The notes below the pieces were generated by a model. It had not been told where the DNA came from. It saw only the letters and a list, made by a program, of their open reading frames with translations, and did no database searches. From contig JALTJZ010000005.1 of assembly GCA_027076325.1 (NCBI GenBank), forward strand, positions 38,494 to 102,493: DNA of 64,000 bases, in the 5' to 3' direction. The position numbers were made by a program, and so were the translations under genes. Origin of the DNA: Chromatiales bacterium. Its GTDB lineage: Bacteria; Pseudomonadota; Gammaproteobacteria; UBA6429; Thiohalophilaceae. Shown here in pieces: positions 45,134-54,300 of the stretch (positions within the stretch are counted from its first letter, which is position 1; each line of letters opens with the position of its first letter).

Positions 45134-45506
45134 GTCTTACTTAGACAACACAAAAAGCTGACCATGTCGCGGCATTACTTGTATCCACCTGACACTGCAG
45201 GCTCCTGTAAATTTTAGACGGAATATAAATAATGATAAAAATAATTATTAGAGCATTACCAGTAAAAAAATATAACTGGTAATAGTTTGAGTCTGTAAAT
45301 ACTTTTACATTATTATTTCAGAAAAACCAGCTCGTTACAAACTGCCTATATTAATTTTCGCCCTTCTTTGGTGCATTTCAATCTAAATATAACTTAGCGT
45401 AATACTACAGATTTATTTTGAGAACTATTTCACAAAATAAATTCATATCCTTACACAACATGCCGATATAACCCTTTCAAATAGACCTATTTATTAAGGA
45501 TAGATA
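45134..45506. other. Divergent regulatory region between STAND regulator and GTPase operon
   Basis: This 373-base AT-rich gap has no ORF. It must hold two divergent promoters and contains the inverted repeat at 45255-45283. No other structure stands out. Confidence 0.5.
45255..45283. promoter_or_regulatory. Inverted repeat, candidate operator
   Basis: ATTACCAGT and ACTGGTAAT are perfect 9-bp arms separated by 11 bases, so their centres are 20 bp (two helical turns) apart. The site is suited to a dimeric regulator, possibly the adjacent STAND-BTAD protein. Confidence 0.5.
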
Positions 45507-46493
45507 ATGCATATAGGGGCGTTACATATTTCGGGCGTTAATTTACAGGAAGTCGAGCAAAAAGTGCTTGATGTTGCTGTTAATATTATATGTGATGAAA
45601 AGGGTAAGGATTACTTAATCGTTGACGACAATCCTGGTAGTGAAATCCTGGTTCTCAATGCCGATTCAGCCGAAGGTTCAAAGATATTAAATAATGCCAG
45701 CGAAAATCAGGTAAAAATTGTGTTTTCATCTTCCACGCAAAGTGGAAAGAATATTATTACAATGCCAACGCCCGTGCGAGTTATTGCACTCAAGAATGTT
45801 TTAATAAAAATAGCAGAACAACTTTATGCTTATATAATTAGCAAGAAAGGCCACCTGAAAGCTGTAAAAAAACCCACTGTCTTACCTGAAGCACAGAAGA
45901 TTGAAAATATTTTTCAGCAATTATTACAGATAAAACTTGCAAATAAATGCAGCCTGATATCTTCAACTGGATTACCCAGTATTTATATTGATGGTGTTAA
46001 TGGCAGGTTTATTACAGAAAAAAGTACGGATGATATTGAAAAATATCTTAATTTAGATTTTAACTCTGTCGAATCAAAAGAGATAAGTTATGAGCAACTC
46101 AATGAGTACAGTAAAAACATGCCTGTTGCTGCTCTTAACAGTATTCTCTGGCGATGTGCTCTGGCGTGCTCTAATGGGAAACTATTACCTGGCCATTCTG
46201 AAAACACACCGGTAAAACTTACTTCATGGCCAAATTTTTCCAGACACGGTTTTAAACCAGACTATTTTAAACTTGCCGCCATCATGGCAAAGCAATATAT
46301 AAGCCTGATGGAACTTAATAGACAAACACAGATACCATTTAAAGAAATTACTGACTTTTATAATGCCGCCTTTGCTGTTGATATTATAGAAACAGTAACA
46401 GATAAGTCTAAACTGAAAAAAACAGGCCCAATAAAAAGCAGTCAAAACAAATCCATTTTGAAGAAACTCGCTCAACGTTTAGGAATAAACTAA
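45507..46493 (+). CDS. Unknown protein, first gene of GTPase/roadblock operon (receiver-like N-terminus)
   Basis: A 328-residue soluble protein starting with AAGGA eight bases upstream. I do not recognise a family. The N-terminal ~120 residues alternate strands and helices (EILVLNADSAEGSKIL, VKIVFSSSTQSG, MPTPVRVIALKNVLIK) in a way that resembles a receiver domain without a clear phosphoacceptor Asp. The rest is mainly helical with a basic C-terminus (KSSQNKSILKKLAQRLGIN). The GTPase gene follows after five bases, so it belongs to this module and may link a signal to the GTPase. Confidence 0.65.
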   Translation: MHIGALHISGVNLQEVEQKVLDVAVNIICDEKGKDYLIVDDNPGSEILVLNADSAEGSKILNNASENQVKIVFSSSTQSGKNIITMPTPVRVIALKNVLIKIAEQLYAYIISKKGHLKAVKKPTVLPEAQKIENIFQQLLQIKLANKCSLISSTGLPSIYIDGVNGRFITEKSTDDIEKYLNLDFNSVESKEISYEQLNEYSKNMPVAALNSILWRCALACSNGKLLPGHSENTPVKLTSWPNFSRHGFKPDYFKLAAIMAKQYISLMELNRQTQIPFKEITDFYNAAFAVDIIETVTDKSKLKKTGPIKSSQNKSILKKLAQRLGIN

Positions 46494-46498
46494 ATATT

Positions 46499-47032
46499 AT
46501 GCTGCAACTGAATACAGATAAAATAATTTTTACCGGACCTGTTGGCGCCGGGAAAACAACAGCCATTTCATCTATCAGTGATACACCACCCGTTAGTACT
46601 GATGTGAACACATCTGGAGAAGAACGTAAATTAAAAGATTCAACAACTGTTGCGATGGACTACAGTTATATTGAAATGGATGATGGTACAAAAGTTCATT
46701 TATATGGCACCCCGGGGCAAACACGCTTTGATTTTATGTGGAAAATTCTAACAAAGGGTGGACTTGGGCTGGTTTTATTAATTAACAATGACCATCCAGA
46801 ACCTGTTAAACAAATGGAATTTTACCTTGATTCTTTTAGTGATTTTATAGATGAAACAGGTGTTGTTATTGGCGTAACACGAACCAGCATTAATGATCAG
46901 GCAAATATTGAAGACTATCAGGCAAAACTTTTTGAACGCAATCAGATTTTCCCTGTTTTTGAAGTTGATAGCCGTTCAGAAGGTGACATCAAGGTTCTTA
47001 TTCAAGCTCTACTTGCAATACTTGCAAACTAG
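46499..47032 (+). CDS. CvnD/COG2229-type small GTPase with altered G4 motif
   Basis: A 177-residue Ras-like GTPase. The P-loop is GPVGAGKT (13-20). The switch region carries STTVAMDY (48-55), a signature of the Streptomyces conservon GTPase CvnD. G3 is GTPGQTRF (70-77), the PGQ form shared with MglA. The expected NKxD base-recognition motif is replaced by TRTS (127-130), so guanine specificity may be weakened. It lies between the receiver-like gene and two roadblock/LC7 genes, its likely regulators. Confidence 0.85.
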   Translation: MLQLNTDKIIFTGPVGAGKTTAISSISDTPPVSTDVNTSGEERKLKDSTTVAMDYSYIEMDDGTKVHLYGTPGQTRFDFMWKILTKGGLGLVLLINNDHPEPVKQMEFYLDSFSDFIDETGVVIGVTRTSINDQANIEDYQAKLFERNQIFPVFEVDSRSEGDIKVLIQALLAILAN

Positions 47033-47046
47033 AAAAGGAAAATATA

Positions 47047-47493
47047 ATGGAAAGTATCAGTAAAATAATAGACAAAGTGAGTGACGAAAGCGCATCACAT
47101 AGTAATGATGTATCAAGGGTTATACAGAAAAAACTAACTTACATACTAAGTAATTTAACATCAGGTTGCAATGAAATAACCAATGCAATGATAAGCAGCA
47201 GCGATGGTATAGCATGGGCATCGTACTTAAATGAAGGCCTTGACCAACATCGCTTTGCAGCAATGAGCAGCGCCTTACTTGCATTAAGTGACAACCTTAT
47301 TACTGAAACAAATAAAGGGAAAACAAAAAATGTCATTCTGGAAAGCTCAGAAGGAAATGTATTTGTTATGCATGCAGGAAGCAATTTGCTATTAACTGTA
47401 TTTACAAAATCCGGTGCGAACCTGGGTATGCCGTTAGCACATGCGAAAAAGGCATCAGAAGAAATAGAAAATCTTAATATAAACATTATATAG
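47047..47493 (+). CDS. Roadblock/LC7-domain protein 1
   Basis: A 148-residue protein with a helical N-terminal extension and a roadblock/LC7 fold: MISSSDGIAWAS, then RFAAMSSALLALSDNL, then LTVFTKSGANLGMPLAHAKKA. Roadblock proteins are partners of MglA- and CvnD-type GTPases, as GAPs or platforms. The start has AAAGGA eight bases upstream and follows the GTPase stop by 14 bases. Confidence 0.82.
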   Translation: MESISKIIDKVSDESASHSNDVSRVIQKKLTYILSNLTSGCNEITNAMISSSDGIAWASYLNEGLDQHRFAAMSSALLALSDNLITETNKGKTKNVILESSEGNVFVMHAGSNLLLTVFTKSGANLGMPLAHAKKASEEIENLNINII

Positions 47494-47529
47494 CTAAACT
47501 TAACATATCTTTTAAACAGGAGAAACACA

Positions 47530-47937
47530 ATGTCCAGCATAAATGAAGTATGTAAAACAATTATTAATAATGTCGACGACGCAATGGCAGCCGGTGTAGT
47601 GGATCTTTCAACCGGCCTGTTATTAGGCGTACATCATAACGTGCCCTACTTTACCCAGAGTTATCTTGATGCAGTTGCTGCGGCGGCAGTCGAGATGTTT
47701 CGTGGCCGAGGAGTAACCGGTGTTGAAAAACGATTATCAGAGTCTAGAGGTGAAGAAGTCAAAAATACCATGCTGGAAATCCAGATGACCACACCGAAAA
47801 CATTTCATTTTATGCAGGTTATACCGGGAAAACCCAATGCACTTGCTGTCCTTATTACAGGTAAGGGTGCAAACCTTGGCATGGGTTGGGCCGGTTTAAG
47901 AGCTGCGATTAATGACTTAGCGCCTTTATGCCCTTAG
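47530..47937 (+). CDS. Roadblock/LC7-like protein 2
   Basis: A 135-residue protein with the same general fold as its neighbour but distinct sequence: VDLSTGLLLGVHH at the start, YLDAVAAAAVEMFRG helix, and VLITGKGANLGMGWAGLRAAI at the end. The shared GANLGM near the C-termini suggests ancient duplication. The two may form a heterodimer on the GTPase. AGGAG precedes the ATG. It is the last gene of the operon; a hairpin follows. Confidence 0.75.
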   Translation: MSSINEVCKTIINNVDDAMAAGVVDLSTGLLLGVHHNVPYFTQSYLDAVAAAAVEMFRGRGVTGVEKRLSESRGEEVKNTMLEIQMTTPKTFHFMQVIPGKPNALAVLITGKGANLGMGWAGLRAAINDLAPLCP

Positions 47938-47964
47938 GATTCTTCTTTCAATAGTCACCTTCAC

Positions 47965-47984
47965 AGGGGTAAGCTGTTACCCCT
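47965..47984 (+). terminator. Terminator hairpin of the GTPase operon
   Basis: AGGGGTAA-GCTG-TTACCCCT is a perfect 8-bp stem followed by TTATATTA. The T tail is short. It lies between the convergent operons. Confidence 0.6.
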
Positions 47985-48003
47985 TTATATTAAACACTAA
48001 CTG

Positions 48004-49530
48004 CTACCTGCCTTGCAGCAGTCGATCAGCTAAAGCAGCAGGGAAATGCCGTGCATTCATTGCTGCAATCATTTTATCGATATTATAAGCTAATCGCTGG
48101 AATTCAAGTTCCAATGTTTCAGTATTAATAATTGCAAATTCCACACCGGCTTTACCATTTCGCGGCTGACCAACAGAGCCAGGGCAGATCAATGCATACT
48201 GTGATGACTTAATCACATTGGTTTCATCATCGGTCATTAAATCATTACCTTTATGGCGGTAATATATTTTTTGAATATGAGTGTGCCCATGAAAACATAA
48301 TGGAATATCTCGTTTCTGTAACTCATCTAAATTCTCCTTATATGTCATTTGGTACACATACCCATTAAAGAAGGTTTTATCTCGTGGAGATCCATGTACT
48401 GCCAGCCAGTTATCCTGTTTTAGATAAGAAGGTAATTCGTCCAGCCACTGCCGATATTCATCGCTTACATTGTCCTGTGTCCAGTTAAGTGTCCAACCAG
48501 CAAGTGAGTTTGCACCTGAAACCTTCTTCCCAGTCACCACTGCATGGTCATGGTTACCTCGAATAATTGAAAAATATTTCTGGTTTCGTAATAAATCAAT
48601 ACATTCCTGAGGGTGAGGCCCATAGCCAACAATATCCCCCAAAACAATGGCATCAACAATGCCTCTTTTTTCAAGGTAGTTTAAACAAGTTTCTAGTGCT
48701 TCACTATTTGCATGGGTGTCAGCCAGCAAGGCAATAATTTTCGCAGTGTGTCTTGGTTGGTAATTAAAAACCATACCGTGATAAAGTGCATCAATTAATG
48801 CTTCTCGTAAGGCAACTTTGTCGCCTGAAACGAAAAGGTCACGCAACTCTTCTGCAACAACAGTTGGCCAATGTGTATCCTCAAAATACTTTAACAGCAA
48901 TGCTCTTGTTTTTTCTCCCAACAGGGTTATAAATTTTACTGTTAACCAGTCCTGTGTACGGATATAATTTGCCAAAAAATGAGGCAAGAATGAAAACTTG
49001 TCCCATTGGCACATTTCATCATCGACATAATATAAATTATTATCATTATCCACTGCAAAATTCGACAGGCTTAAATCCAGCGCCATATCATGCTCACTTG
49101 CTGTGCGAAGATAAATATCAATTATCAACATCATTAAGTCCAGGTAACCTTGCTTGCCTTTTATTGCTAATACCTCGTCAGACTGATGTAATGCCTGCAA
49201 TAATGGCGAGATATTGGCAATACGAACACAGGCGTCCATGACACCTTCTTCCTCTATAATTAAGAACCAGGTCTTTAATGGATGGTGTATTTTTAATTCT
49301 CTTTCTTTTTTTACAGCCTTTTCAATAAACCGTCTTCCTTCATGCTCTGCAAAATTATACTCTGTTCTTATTTTAATTAAATTAGTATCACTACAGATTA
49401 ATTCAGTTGCCGGCCGGCCAGTAAATTTTTCGCCATAACGGGTACTAACACGTTGCTGTTGCAACATGTTTTCTATAATATCAGTTGTATAGCATGATTC
49501 TTCCGGAGCATTAATAATTTCAATAATCAT
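48004..49530 (-). CDS. Kinase-like domain fused to calcineurin-like metallophosphatase
   Basis: A 508-residue protein with two parts. The C-terminal half (about 264-490) is a metallophosphatase with all ligands: DTH at 271-273, GD at 298-299, GNHD at 325-328, HG at 379-380 and GHTH at 415-418. The N-terminal half resembles a protein-kinase-like fold. DLSLSN (152-157) matches a catalytic loop D-x-x-x-x-N, and YVDDE (168-172) stands where the metal-binding DFG/D should be. A glycine-rich loop is not clear. It follows the PilZ-like gene by 14 bases and converges with the GTPase operon, so it may reverse or set a phosphorylation in that module. Confidence 0.75.
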   Translation of the reverse strand: MIIEIINAPEESCYTTDIIENMLQQQRVSTRYGEKFTGRPATELICSDTNLIKIRTEYNFAEHEGRRFIEKAVKKERELKIHHPLKTWFLIIEEEGVMDACVRIANISPLLQALHQSDEVLAIKGKQGYLDLMMLIIDIYLRTASEHDMALDLSLSNFAVDNDNNLYYVDDEMCQWDKFSFLPHFLANYIRTQDWLTVKFITLLGEKTRALLLKYFEDTHWPTVVAEELRDLFVSGDKVALREALIDALYHGMVFNYQPRHTAKIIALLADTHANSEALETCLNYLEKRGIVDAIVLGDIVGYGPHPQECIDLLRNQKYFSIIRGNHDHAVVTGKKVSGANSLAGWTLNWTQDNVSDEYRQWLDELPSYLKQDNWLAVHGSPRDKTFFNGYVYQMTYKENLDELQKRDIPLCFHGHTHIQKIYYRHKGNDLMTDDETNVIKSSQYALICPGSVGQPRNGKAGVEFAIINTETLELEFQRLAYNIDKMIAAMNARHFPAALADRLLQGR

Positions 49531-49544
49531 TATATTTTACGTAC

Positions 49545-51158
49545 TTAGTTATTTTGTACTTTTAAGTAATTAAATTGCGAGTATAATGATGTTTCAACCA
49601 CCGTTGACAAATATTCAATGGTTATCATTTTTCCGTTCAAAATCATATTAATTTTGGATGATTGTAACAACAGACCTTTTTCAATAAGAATACGAGGCTG
49701 TAAACCCTGGTCTTCTTTAGATGAAAAATAGAGTCCATCGTAAGACTGGCTATCCCCAACGCATTGACAAACTACAGGTGTTGCAGTACCTTTTATAAAC
49801 TCCACACCCATTTTAAATGTATCATTATCACCTCTAACCCATCGCACAAATGCAACCTGAATAAAGGCATATCCTTCAGCATCATTAGTAATAATGACAA
49901 CAACATCTCCAATTATCAGTTCTTGTGTAAGAATATTTTTTTTAATTGCTAATAAGCAACCTGATTCAGACATGTCACGCAACTGCCATACATCCAGTGA
50001 AAAATCAGCCTGTTCTTCAATATCAATACTCGTAACCGTCATTCCTTCCTTTTTTTCAGGCTCTGTTGTTTTTTTTATCCTGCTTTTATTCGTTAAATAG
50101 AAGTTAATAGATGACAAACCAATAGCAACATGACACTTTCTGATTGCTGGTAAACGTTCATGCTCTCTGATTTTTTTTCCCATTAACTGCTGAGTAAGAA
50201 TTTCAACAAACCGTTGTTCCATAGTCGAATTACTCAGACTAAATTGTCCTGAAAGTGTTTTTTCTGTTCCATGATCATCCAAATTGTATTCACCCGAAAG
50301 TTCTTCGCCAAATGCCTGTACAACAGGCCATACATCAATAGTACGATGTGATAACAAAGTTTCCGTATTCTCTGTATATTCATACAACTGTGGCGGGTTA
50401 TCTTCCATAAGGTCGATCAAGTATTTCCCTTCTTCATTTTTACAATCAACGCTTTTTTCAATAACACATAAAGTTGAGAATTTCTCAAGAAAAAAATAAA
50501 TTTCAATTAACTCATTGGAGTTTACTCTGTAAGGGTCAGATGCAACCAGAAGAAGTATTTGTTTATAAAGTGAATTAATCGTTGAGTGATGACCTGAATT
50601 GATATTTTTTATTTTGGTGTCAAGAACATGATGAAACTCGGCATACATATAAAGCTGATTTATTTCCAGATAAGAAAGTGGCGGCGGTGTTTCATGCGAA
50701 CGAAAAGCATACAACATCGCCTGAACAATCAACTCCATCGATCGGTAGATACTGACAAGTAAAGTCGTATTTTTTGCTGGCCTTAATTTATTGTCAAAAC
50801 CGGATTTTACAATTGATTTATACCCGTTTGCCAGCGATAGATACAACCATATAATATCATTTTTAATACTACGTCGTTCCTCAATAGATATAGGCAACAT
50901 CGTTATTCGCATATCATCATAAGAAAACAGAATCTCATCCATAACCACATAATATATTTCAAGTAGCTTTAAACGTTCATCATCTGGTATCTGAAGTTCA
51001 TTAAATGGCTCGATAGACGCATGCAAACTTTCTACAGTTTTTATTACATCCATAACAGGCAAGGCATCCAACCATTGTTTCAGTTGTTTGGCATTTAATA
51101 TAACTGCATCATTCTGTGCAGCATGATGGGCAGGTGCCGTTAAGAAGAGAAATTCCAT
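49545..51158 (-). CDS. Large protein with C-terminal PilZ-like domain
   Basis: A 537-residue cytosolic protein. The N-terminal ~300 residues are helical without a family I know. The C-terminal part holds a PilZ-like barrel with the D-x-S-x-x-G motif (RDMSESGCLLAI) and VRWVRGDNDTFKMGVEFI. The RxxxR arm that normally completes the c-di-GMP site is not evident, so binding is uncertain. It heads an operon with the kinase-phosphatase fusion. Neighbouring GTPase and roadblock genes suggest a shared polarity, motility or surface-signalling function. Confidence 0.6.
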   Translation of the reverse strand: MEFLFLTAPAHHAAQNDAVILNAKQLKQWLDALPVMDVIKTVESLHASIEPFNELQIPDDERLKLLEIYYVVMDEILFSYDDMRITMLPISIEERRSIKNDIIWLYLSLANGYKSIVKSGFDNKLRPAKNTTLLVSIYRSMELIVQAMLYAFRSHETPPPLSYLEINQLYMYAEFHHVLDTKIKNINSGHHSTINSLYKQILLLVASDPYRVNSNELIEIYFFLEKFSTLCVIEKSVDCKNEEGKYLIDLMEDNPPQLYEYTENTETLLSHRTIDVWPVVQAFGEELSGEYNLDDHGTEKTLSGQFSLSNSTMEQRFVEILTQQLMGKKIREHERLPAIRKCHVAIGLSSINFYLTNKSRIKKTTEPEKKEGMTVTSIDIEEQADFSLDVWQLRDMSESGCLLAIKKNILTQELIIGDVVVIITNDAEGYAFIQVAFVRWVRGDNDTFKMGVEFIKGTATPVVCQCVGDSQSYDGLYFSSKEDQGLQPRILIEKGLLLQSSKINMILNGKMITIEYLSTVVETSLYSQFNYLKVQNN

Positions 51159-51346
51159 TTTACGGGTTCACTAATAAACTGACTAATAAAAAACTATTTC
51201 ATACAGGTTCATTAAATATTGGATTTTAATTCGGAACTTATTTATAAGCCTGTTATTGATTATCATGTTAAATCCTGTTGTTTTCTACTATGAGTTTTCG
51301 CAGCGTATATAAAAGTATAGGAAAAAAGGCAGATATTGCTATTTAT

Positions 51347-54300
51347 TTAGCTTTTTCTGTTTGTAAGTAATGTTTCAATTAAGGAAAATAATTCTGCTGC
51401 TTTCATCGGCTTTTCAATATAGCCGCGAATTCCCATTTGCATAGCCTTTTCCCTATCTATATTTTCACTGTATCCGGTGCTTAAAATAACAGGTAAATCA
51501 GCGCGAATTGACAAACATTGTTGTGCCAGCTCTGAACCACTCATATCTGGCATTGTTTGATCCGTTACCAGAAGATCAAATTTGTCAGGTATATTGGAAA
51601 ATAATTCCAGTGCTGCTACAGAATTACTCATAATTGTTGTTTTATAACCACGACTTTCTAATAAGTCACCCATAAACCGGCCAACCGACTCTTCATCATC
51701 AACTACAAGTATATGTATATTACAACTTGTATTTCCTGAAGTTACTTCAACACGCTCAGCCTGTTCAACCTCAGTCGCCAGAGAAATATCAGCAACAGGC
51801 AATAATAATTGTATCGTTGTCCCTGTTCCAATTTCTGATTTTACTAAAATATGCCCCCCATGCTGATGCATTATGCCATGTACCATGGACAACCCCATTC
51901 CCGTTCCTTTTCCTACATCTTTAGTTGTAAAGAATGGTTCAAATATTTTATTCAGGGTTTCGTTATCCATTCCAGCACCATCATCCTCCACTGACAGTTC
52001 AATATAGTCACCCGCTTCAATAATATTATGACAGGCAGCACACAAAAGATGGGATGTTTCTACTATCTGCTTTCTCTGAGTCTGGATTTTAATATGACCC
52101 TTTTCGTTTAGTGCATCACGTGCATTAATACACAAATTCATTATAATTTGCTGTAGCTGTACAGGGTCAAAAACAACATCCGGCAAGCTATTATTGACCA
52201 TTGCCGTTAAGTGAATACTGCTAGGTATTGCTGCTTGCAATAACTTTTGTGTTTCATCAACAATAGACAAAACGGACAAAGGAATGGCTCTGGTTACCCC
52301 CGTACGACTAAATACCAGCATTTGCTGTATTAAATCACGTGCACGTTCTCCAGCATGTACAACTTCTGTTAAATACTCATGCAATTCCCCCTGTTCTTTC
52401 GTTACGAAACGATCCAGTGCAAGATTGGTAAAGCCTAATATTGAAACAAGAATATTATTAAAGTCATGGGCAATACCGCCTGTTAAAAAACCAATGGATT
52501 CCATTTTTTGCGCTTGTTGTAATTGTAGATCCAGTTTTTTACGTTCATTCTGTGATCGCAAACTTTCAATCCCATAAGCCAGATCATCAGTTAAATCCTG
52601 AAGAAAATGAACTTCATCTTTATCAAAAGCATCTGGCTCAGCAGCATAAATATTTAATGCACCAAATGCTTTCCCTTTACTCTTAAGAGGAAGCGCAATA
52701 GATGAACAATAGCCTCGCTCTACGGCACTATCGCGCCACATTTCATATCGCGGATCTTCCATGATATTTCTAATAAAGTTGGCCTTACCGGTTCGAATTG
52801 CTGTTCCTGTTGGCCCTTGTCCTTCATCTGTGTCAGACCAACTTAAGTTTATATTACCAAGGTAATCTTTTTCATACCCGGATTGAGCAGCAACTTTAAT
52901 CGTTTTCATCTTATCATTCAGCTTAAAGCCAACCCATGCCAGTCGATAACCAGCCACTTCGGTTATTATTCGGCACACCTCATCTAACAGGTTTTGTTCC
53001 TTATCATAATGAATCACCGCCTCATTAACTAAACTTAATGCAAGCAATGCAATATTTTTTCGTTGTAGTGTATTTTCTATATTTTTTCGGTCGCTAATAT
53101 CACGTGCTATTCCTAACACACCGTTTACATTTCCATCTGCATCCAGTATAGGTGTTTTAATAGTCTCAACAGTTTCAGTATGTCCATCATCTATATAAGT
53201 TAATGTTTCTTCGTTTATGCATGGCTCACCTGCAGCCATCGCACGCCTGTCATTTTCCCTAAAAAAGTCAGCTTGCTTACTTTCAAAAAAATCATAATCT
53301 GTTTTACCAATCAATATAGATTCCTTTACACCTAACAAACGTTCAAATTTTGGATTGCACGCAAGGTATACTCCATCTTTATCTTTTAACCATACTAAAT
53401 CCGGCAATGTTTCAATAACTGTTCTGGAAAAAACTTCACTTTTAAGTAAATCAACCTCAGCCTGTTTCTGCTCAGTTACATCACGCGCAAAACCTAACAG
53501 ACCAATAATATTCTGATTTGCATCACGTAAAGGAAGTTTATATGTGTCAAAAATTCTAGTTTTTCCACCCATATTAGCAGCAGCTTCAGGATTATGTATA
53601 GCCTGCCCTGTTAATACCTGTTTATCATCACTCTCAAACCCATGAATATTTTTTACAGGATTACCATTAACCAGTTCAGGATCCCAGCCATTCTCAATAT
53701 CGGTAAAACCCAGCATTTCCTCTGGAGTTTTTCCAACCGCTTCAGCATACGCTTTGTTACATAATATTATTCTTAAATTATTGTCTTTTACAAAAATTAA
53801 ATCAGGCGTAGAGTCAATGACATTTTCCAATAGTACATTGGACTTAATCAATTCCTGTTCAGCATGTTTTCGTGCTTCAATTGTTTTGCTTAATTCATTA
53901 TTCAAGGTAATAATGGTATGATAACGCCACCACACCAGTAGAATAACAATCAGAACAATAACTATGCTCATAATAAGCAATATTTTATTCACTGTAAAAA
54001 AAGGAATGGGCTTACCATACCACTTTTCATAAATAGCATTATATTTATCAGATGGAATAAATATATCAATTGCCTTGTTTAACTTTGCTAACAGTACAGA
54101 ATTTCCCTTACGCACTGCAATGGCTCTTTTTATTTCACTCAACGGGGGGATTATCATTCTTATACGCTGACCCAACCGTGCATCACGTGCCACTTTTTGC
54201 ATAACGTATTTTGGATATATTACGGCATCAACATGTCCAGCAAGCAACCCAATTAAAGCGTGATCAGGCTGTTCATAAATAATCGTGCTAACATTACCCA

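Noticed and set aside
45255-45283. Terminator hairpin
   Set aside because: The stem is AT-rich with an 11-base loop, lies between divergent genes rather than after one, and has no T run.
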